DNA of 64,000 nucleotides, taken from contig NZ_FCOQ01000021.1 of NCBI RefSeq assembly GCF_900021165.1, positions 64,567 to 128,566 of the forward strand, written 5' to 3'. This stretch comes from Paenibacillus phocaeensis. Its GTDB lineage: Bacteria > Bacillota > Bacilli > Paenibacillales > Paenibacillaceae. This document shows positions 60,808-64,000 of the stretch, piece by piece. Numbering within the stretch: the stretch's first letter is position 1; every line of letters begins with the position of its first letter. The notes under the pieces are model-generated. The model saw nothing but the letters and a program-made list of their open reading frames with translations, was not told where the DNA came from and did no database searches. Made by a program: the position numbers and the translations under genes.

Positions 60808-60880
60808 TTGAACTTCGCTCCTAAATGGTGGATTTGACACGGCGAACGCCTAAAAAACATAAATCATAATATGGAACTTT

Positions 60881-60915
60881 AAGAAACTATGACGAAATCA
60901 TAGTTTCTTTTTTTG
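60881..60915 (+). terminator. Terminator-like hairpin in the gap before the chitinase gene
   Basis: Stem AAGAAACTATGA (60881-60892) / TCATAGTTTCTT (60898-60909) followed by TTTTT. No gene on the plus strand ends near it except the kinase gene 258 bases upstream, which may be read through. The rest of the gap (60916-61180) holds the chitinase promoter zone; no other signal is clear. Confidence 0.65.
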
Positions 60916-61180
60916 TCATAATTCCCCGCAAGCCTTGATAGGAGTGTGGTTTTCGACAAATACGAGCACCAATTCCGTCTATTTCTCTCCTAATCTATGA
61001 TGCTTTAGAAAAATATAGCAGGAATAATGGCGAAATATGTAAAATATATCAATTGCAATCTCTTTTTTGGGATATTTTGCGAGATTGACGATCTATGGAA
61101 TAAGGAGGGAGATGGATAGACCGATCGTTTCGGCTCCTTGGTTAGGAGCGCTAGATTAAAAGTGCGGGGAGGAGTAAGCA

Positions 61181-62746
61181 TTGACTCAGACACAAGCATT
61201 CCGTAAGGCAGGGCTTTGGCTGCTCGCTTTGGCCCTTATTGTTCCGCTGTTTTCGTTTACCGCGTTAGTTGACGGCAAGCCGGCCGGAGCCGCAGGATCC
61301 CACAAACTGGTGGGCTATTGGCACAATTTCGATAATGGCTCCAGCAATATTCGGCTGCGGGAGGTTTCGCCGGATTTTGACGTCATTCAGGTCGCATTTG
61401 CCGAACCTACAGGAGGATCGACGAGCGGAAACATGGTGTTTCAGCCTTATAACGCTTCTGTAAGCGAATTTCAGACCGACATTCGTTACCTGCAAGGACA
61501 AGGCAAAAAGGTGTTGATCTCCATCGGAGGAGCCAACGGAACCGTGGACCTGTCTTCCGATCAGGCTCGGCAAAATTTTGTCAGAACGATGAAGGGGATT
61601 ATCGATACTTACGGCTTTAACGGTTTGGATATTGATCTGGAAGGAAGTTCGTTGTCCTTGAACGGTGGCGACACGGATTTCAGAAACCCGACGACGCCCC
61701 GAATTGTGAATTTGATCTCCGCGGTGAAGGACATTCTGAACAGCTACAGTTCGGACTTCATGCTGACCATGGCTCCGGAAACGGCGTACGTGCAAGGCGG
61801 TTACGTAGCGTACGGCGGTCCTTGGGGCGCTTATTTGCCGGTGATCTACGCTCTGCGCGATCAATTGGATTATCTGCATGTTCAGCATTACAATTCCGGC
61901 CCCATGACCGGACTTGACGGCAAATCTTATGCGCAAGGAACGGCGGATTTTCAAGTAGCCATGGCCGAGATGCTGCTGCAAGGATTTAATGTTGGCGGCA
62001 ATGCGAATTATAAATTCCCGGCGCTTCGTCCGGAACAGCTGCTCATCGGGCTTCCGGCCACGCAAGCGGCGGCGGGCGGCGGTTATACAACACCGGCGAA
62101 TGTGCACAAGGCGCTCGATTATCTCATGAAAGGCCAATCGTTCGGCGGCAGCTACACCTTGCGTAATCCGCAAGGTTATCCCGGCTTCAAAGGTCTGATG
62201 ACCTGGTCGATCAACTGGGATAAAGTAGCCAACTATGAATTTTCCCGCTCTCACCGCGCCTATCTGGACGGCTTTGGGACAGACCCGGGACCGGGACCAG
62301 GACCCGACCCGAGTCCCGACACAACGCCGCCTACCGCTCCAAGCCAACTTCGCGTGACGGCGACTACGCCGAATAGCGTCACCTTGGCGTGGAATGCTTC
62401 CACGGATAACGTGGGCGTCACCGGATACTCCGTCTCCTACGACGTAGGCAGCTTAAACGTCAGCGACACCACGGCGACCATCAGCGGTTTGTCTCCGAAT
62501 ACGACGTATACGTTTACCGTTAGCGCCAAAGACGCCGCCGGCAACGTTTCCGCAGCTGCATCCGTCCAAGGGAAGACGGCCGTGCAAGACACCCCGGGCG
62601 AAGCTCAACCTTGGCAGGCTTGGGTATCCTATAGCGTAAACGATCAGGTAACCTACAACGGCAGCGTTTATACCTGCATCCAGGCGCACACTTCCCTTCC
62701 GGGATGGGAGCCGGCCAATGTGCCCGCTTTGTGGCAGTTGAAGTAG
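61181..62746 (+). CDS. Secreted GH18 chitinase with FN3 and CBM5/12 domains (ChiD-like)
   Basis: 521 residues, start TTG 61181 behind GGGGAGGAG. Signal peptide up to about residue 38 (ALVDGKPAGAAG). GH18 barrel at about 40-365 with the catalytic DxxDxDxE motif in FNGLDIDLEGSS, SIGGANG upstream and MTWSINWDK near the end. A Gly-Pro-Asp linker (GTDPGPGPGPDPSPDTTPPT) leads to an FN3 domain (about 385-470) and a short chitin-binding CBM5/12 domain (AWVSYSVNDQVTYNGSVYTC ... TSLPGWEPANVPALW). The same architecture as Bacillus circulans ChiD. It degrades chitin outside the cell and complements the GH81 glucanase as a fungal-wall enzyme. Confidence 0.93.
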   Translation: MTQTQAFRKAGLWLLALALIVPLFSFTALVDGKPAGAAGSHKLVGYWHNFDNGSSNIRLREVSPDFDVIQVAFAEPTGGSTSGNMVFQPYNASVSEFQTDIRYLQGQGKKVLISIGGANGTVDLSSDQARQNFVRTMKGIIDTYGFNGLDIDLEGSSLSLNGGDTDFRNPTTPRIVNLISAVKDILNSYSSDFMLTMAPETAYVQGGYVAYGGPWGAYLPVIYALRDQLDYLHVQHYNSGPMTGLDGKSYAQGTADFQVAMAEMLLQGFNVGGNANYKFPALRPEQLLIGLPATQAAAGGGYTTPANVHKALDYLMKGQSFGGSYTLRNPQGYPGFKGLMTWSINWDKVANYEFSRSHRAYLDGFGTDPGPGPGPDPSPDTTPPTAPSQLRVTATTPNSVTLAWNASTDNVGVTGYSVSYDVGSLNVSDTTATISGLSPNTTYTFTVSAKDAAGNVSAAASVQGKTAVQDTPGEAQPWQAWVSYSVNDQVTYNGSVYTCIQAHTSLPGWEPANVPALWQLK

Positions 62747-62783
62747 GGGACAACGCAGCGCACGATTTAAGTTTATAAGAAGA

Positions 62784-62820
62784 GAAACCCGCGTCTTGGT
62801 AAAAGGCGCGGGTTTCTTGC
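62784..62820 (+). terminator. Terminator of the chitinase gene
   Basis: Stem GAAACCCGCG (62784-62793) / CGCGGGTTTC (62807-62816) and TTGC; short T-run. Confidence 0.75.
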
Positions 62821-62907
62821 ATTAAACATAGTATCCCCGTGCCTCGAGCTTCGGCTGAATCACCTCGGCGATTGACAGATGTACATAAAGAATAATATTA
62901 TATAAAC

Positions 62908-62937
62908 ATACTGTATAGTATCTTTATAATATACTGT
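62908..62937 (+). promoter_or_regulatory. Operator-like repeats upstream of the double-HTH TetR gene
   Basis: The palindrome ATACT-GTAT-AGTAT (62908-62921) is followed by a further ATACTGT (62931-62937), 23 bp after the first. AT-rich surroundings hold TATAAT-like words. Most TetR genes are self-repressed, so this is the likely autoregulatory site. Confidence 0.5.
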
Positions 62938-62955
62938 TGAGTTTGTATTGGGGTG

Positions 62956-63741
62956 ATGAGTTTGAAAGTTAGGGACAAGGTGTTTCAAGCTGCTGAACAA
63001 TTGGCGAAGACGATGCCTTTCGATCACATTACATTTGCCGAAATCGCTCAAGTGGCGGAGGTACATTGGACCACGGTTCGCAGACATTTCGGCAGCAAAT
63101 CGAACATGAGGGAATGGCTGCAGGAGCGGCAAGCGAATCAGGGCTCCGATTTGACCGACACGAAATCCCGTGTGCTGGAGGCGGCTGCGCACGTGTTTTC
63201 AACTTGCGGCTTTGCGAATTCTTCTTTAGACAAGGTAGCCGAACATGCGGGACTCAGCAAAGGGGCGGTATATTGGCATTTCTCCAGTAAACAAGACCTG
63301 TTTCTGGCGATTTTGGAACGAACGTATGAGCAGCAGCTTCGGTTGCTTCCCGTTGAAGTGGAGCGGATTCTGTCTTCGGAGGAGCCGATGAGTGCTCTTA
63401 CAGACTGGTTGGAGCTTCAATTGCTTTGTTTGGAGTCGGACGGGGAGCAACCTACGTTGTTTCTGGAATTTCTGGTTTCCGGACGAGAGGCGGAGATTCG
63501 GGAGAAATTGCAAAAGCTGCATGGGCACTTAATGAATGAAATCGGCGTTCTATTGCAAGAAATGCAGCGCAGAGGGCAGCTAGCGGACGAGGTCGATCCC
63601 CGGTCGGTAGCCGTGATGTTGGACGCATTGTTAAAAGGGGTTCTGATCGAGTGGATTCTCGACCCGAGACCTGAATCTTTGCGAGCGCTTATCCTGACGA
63701 TTTCAAGAACGTTATGGCAAGGCTTAGGGTTGTCAGGGTGA
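62956..63741 (+). CDS. TetR-like regulator with two HTH domains
   Basis: 261 residues from ATG 62956 (GTG 62953 and TTG 62962 are alternatives). Two TetR-type HTH units in series: residues about 5-52 (RDKVFQAAEQLAKTMPFDHI, TFAEIAQVAEVHWTTVRRHF) and about 70-117 (KSRVLEAAAHVFSTCGFANS, SLDKVAEHAGLSKGAVYWHF, SSKQDLFLAIL). The rest is a single TetR ligand domain with LFLEFLVSGREAEIREKL. A normal TetR has one HTH and 190-210 residues. Its stop overlaps the start of an alpha/beta-hydrolase gene (GTGA), suggesting that this is its controlled partner. Confidence 0.88.
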   Translation: MSLKVRDKVFQAAEQLAKTMPFDHITFAEIAQVAEVHWTTVRRHFGSKSNMREWLQERQANQGSDLTDTKSRVLEAAAHVFSTCGFANSSLDKVAEHAGLSKGAVYWHFSSKQDLFLAILERTYEQQLRLLPVEVERILSSEEPMSALTDWLELQLLCLESDGEQPTLFLEFLVSGREAEIREKLQKLHGHLMNEIGVLLQEMQRRGQLADEVDPRSVAVMLDALLKGVLIEWILDPRPESLRALILTISRTLWQGLGLSG

Positions 63742-64000
63742 GGAGGAATAAATGGATGATCGCGATAGCGTTATTTGGGGTGTTGGTGACAGTTCTTTAT
63801 TTGTATGGCCAATACAGGTTTCGTATGGGGGAGAAACAATTTCCTCCGACCGGGGAGTTTATTACCGTTGAAGGCATTAAGCTTCACTATATAAGCAAAG
63901 GCGAAGGGAAGCCGATCGTATTTCTGCACGGCGGGGTGCTGACCGGGAATGATTTCGCTCAAGTACTGGAGTTGGCCGCTGCCAGCGGGTATCGCGGAAT
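63738..64000 (+). CDS. Membrane-anchored alpha/beta hydrolase, 3' end outside window
   Basis: Start GTG 63738 overlaps the TetR stop and gives MRRNKWMIAIALFGVL, a positively charged anchor; ATG 63756 with AGGAGG nine bases upstream is an equally good start. After a membrane helix the fold begins: FITVEGIKLHYISKGEGKPI and VFLHGGVLTGNDF, with the HGG oxyanion loop of alpha/beta hydrolases. The catalytic Ser region is beyond the window. Likely an esterase or haloalkane-dehalogenase-like enzyme co-transcribed with the TetR gene. Confidence 0.8.
   Translation, partial: MRRNKWMIAIALFGVLVTVLYLYGQYRFRMGEKQFPPTGEFITVEGIKLHYISKGEGKPIVFLHGGVLTGNDFAQVLELAAASGYRG

Noticed and set aside
1..64000. CRISPR arrays, tRNA or rRNA genes, prophage structural genes, transposases
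   Set aside because: None were seen: there are no regularly spaced identical repeats, no cloverleaf with CCA context noticed, and no terminase, portal, tail or DDE/serine recombinase frames.

Overview
The window reads as chromosome of a Gram-positive member of the Paenibacillaceae, most likely Paenibacillus. Reasons: strong AGGAGG-type ribosome sites with frequent TTG/GTG starts, LPxxC-less lipobox lipoproteins, many secreted or intracellular glycoside hydrolases each paired with an AraC regulator, YesM/YesN-type two-component systems next to LplB/LplC-type sugar permeases, a CGTase close to the Paenibacillus macerans enzyme, and a T-box leader. No rRNA or tRNA gene and no CRISPR array was seen.

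Layout. 1-13 kb: 3' part of a modular GH81 beta-1,3-glucanase, a lipoprotein behind two FNR/CRP-like boxes, AraC regulator plus MFS pump plus isochorismatase-fold hydrolase, a GHL6-type hydrolase divergent from its AraC regulator, and a DUF1906 protein with a 51-residue partner. 13-18 kb: T-box/asd, a GNAT, YbjQ, a DadA-like flavoenzyme and SstT. 18-23.5 kb: a Phd-Uma2 fusion with repeated operator-like boxes, a CGTase behind a cre-controlled promoter and a leader terminator, and an ECF sigma/anti-sigma pair. 23.5-28.6 kb: a 185-bp inverted-repeat element, an ABC-transporter deletion scar, a CPBP protease, an SDR/azoreductase operon with TetR-type palindromes but no local regulator, a TIM-barrel isomerase and a broken RelBE pair. 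28.7-32.7 kb: a UgpABE-like importer operon containing an EEP-family hydrolase.

32.9-45.5 kb looks like a defence/accessory island, visibly AT-richer at both ends: DUF6809-like protein, an unknown two-helix membrane protein, a complete Wadjet (JetABCD, DUF2397/DUF2398/TIGR02680/DUF2399 type) plasmid-defence operon, a double-frameshifted gene, and two divergent copies of a two-gene cassette made of a small unknown protein plus a retropepsin-like protease. This cassette is the best candidate here for an undescribed system.

45.6-50.3 kb: LAL-type (MalT-like) regulator, a DUF4386 relic, an NAD(P)-binding protein, a second copy of the 185-bp element with identical internal geometry, and a lipoprotein. 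50.3-59.9 kb: a pectin/rhamnogalacturonan-type utilisation locus (AraC, GH105, two permeases, solute-binding protein, YesM-like kinase, YesN-like regulator), with a MITE-like palindromic repeat inserted in the transporter operon. 60-64 kb: a small kinase-like protein, a GH18 chitinase, a TetR-like regulator with two HTH domains, and the start of an alpha/beta hydrolase that runs off the window.

All coordinates and motifs were read by eye; family names rest on recognised motifs, not on database searches.
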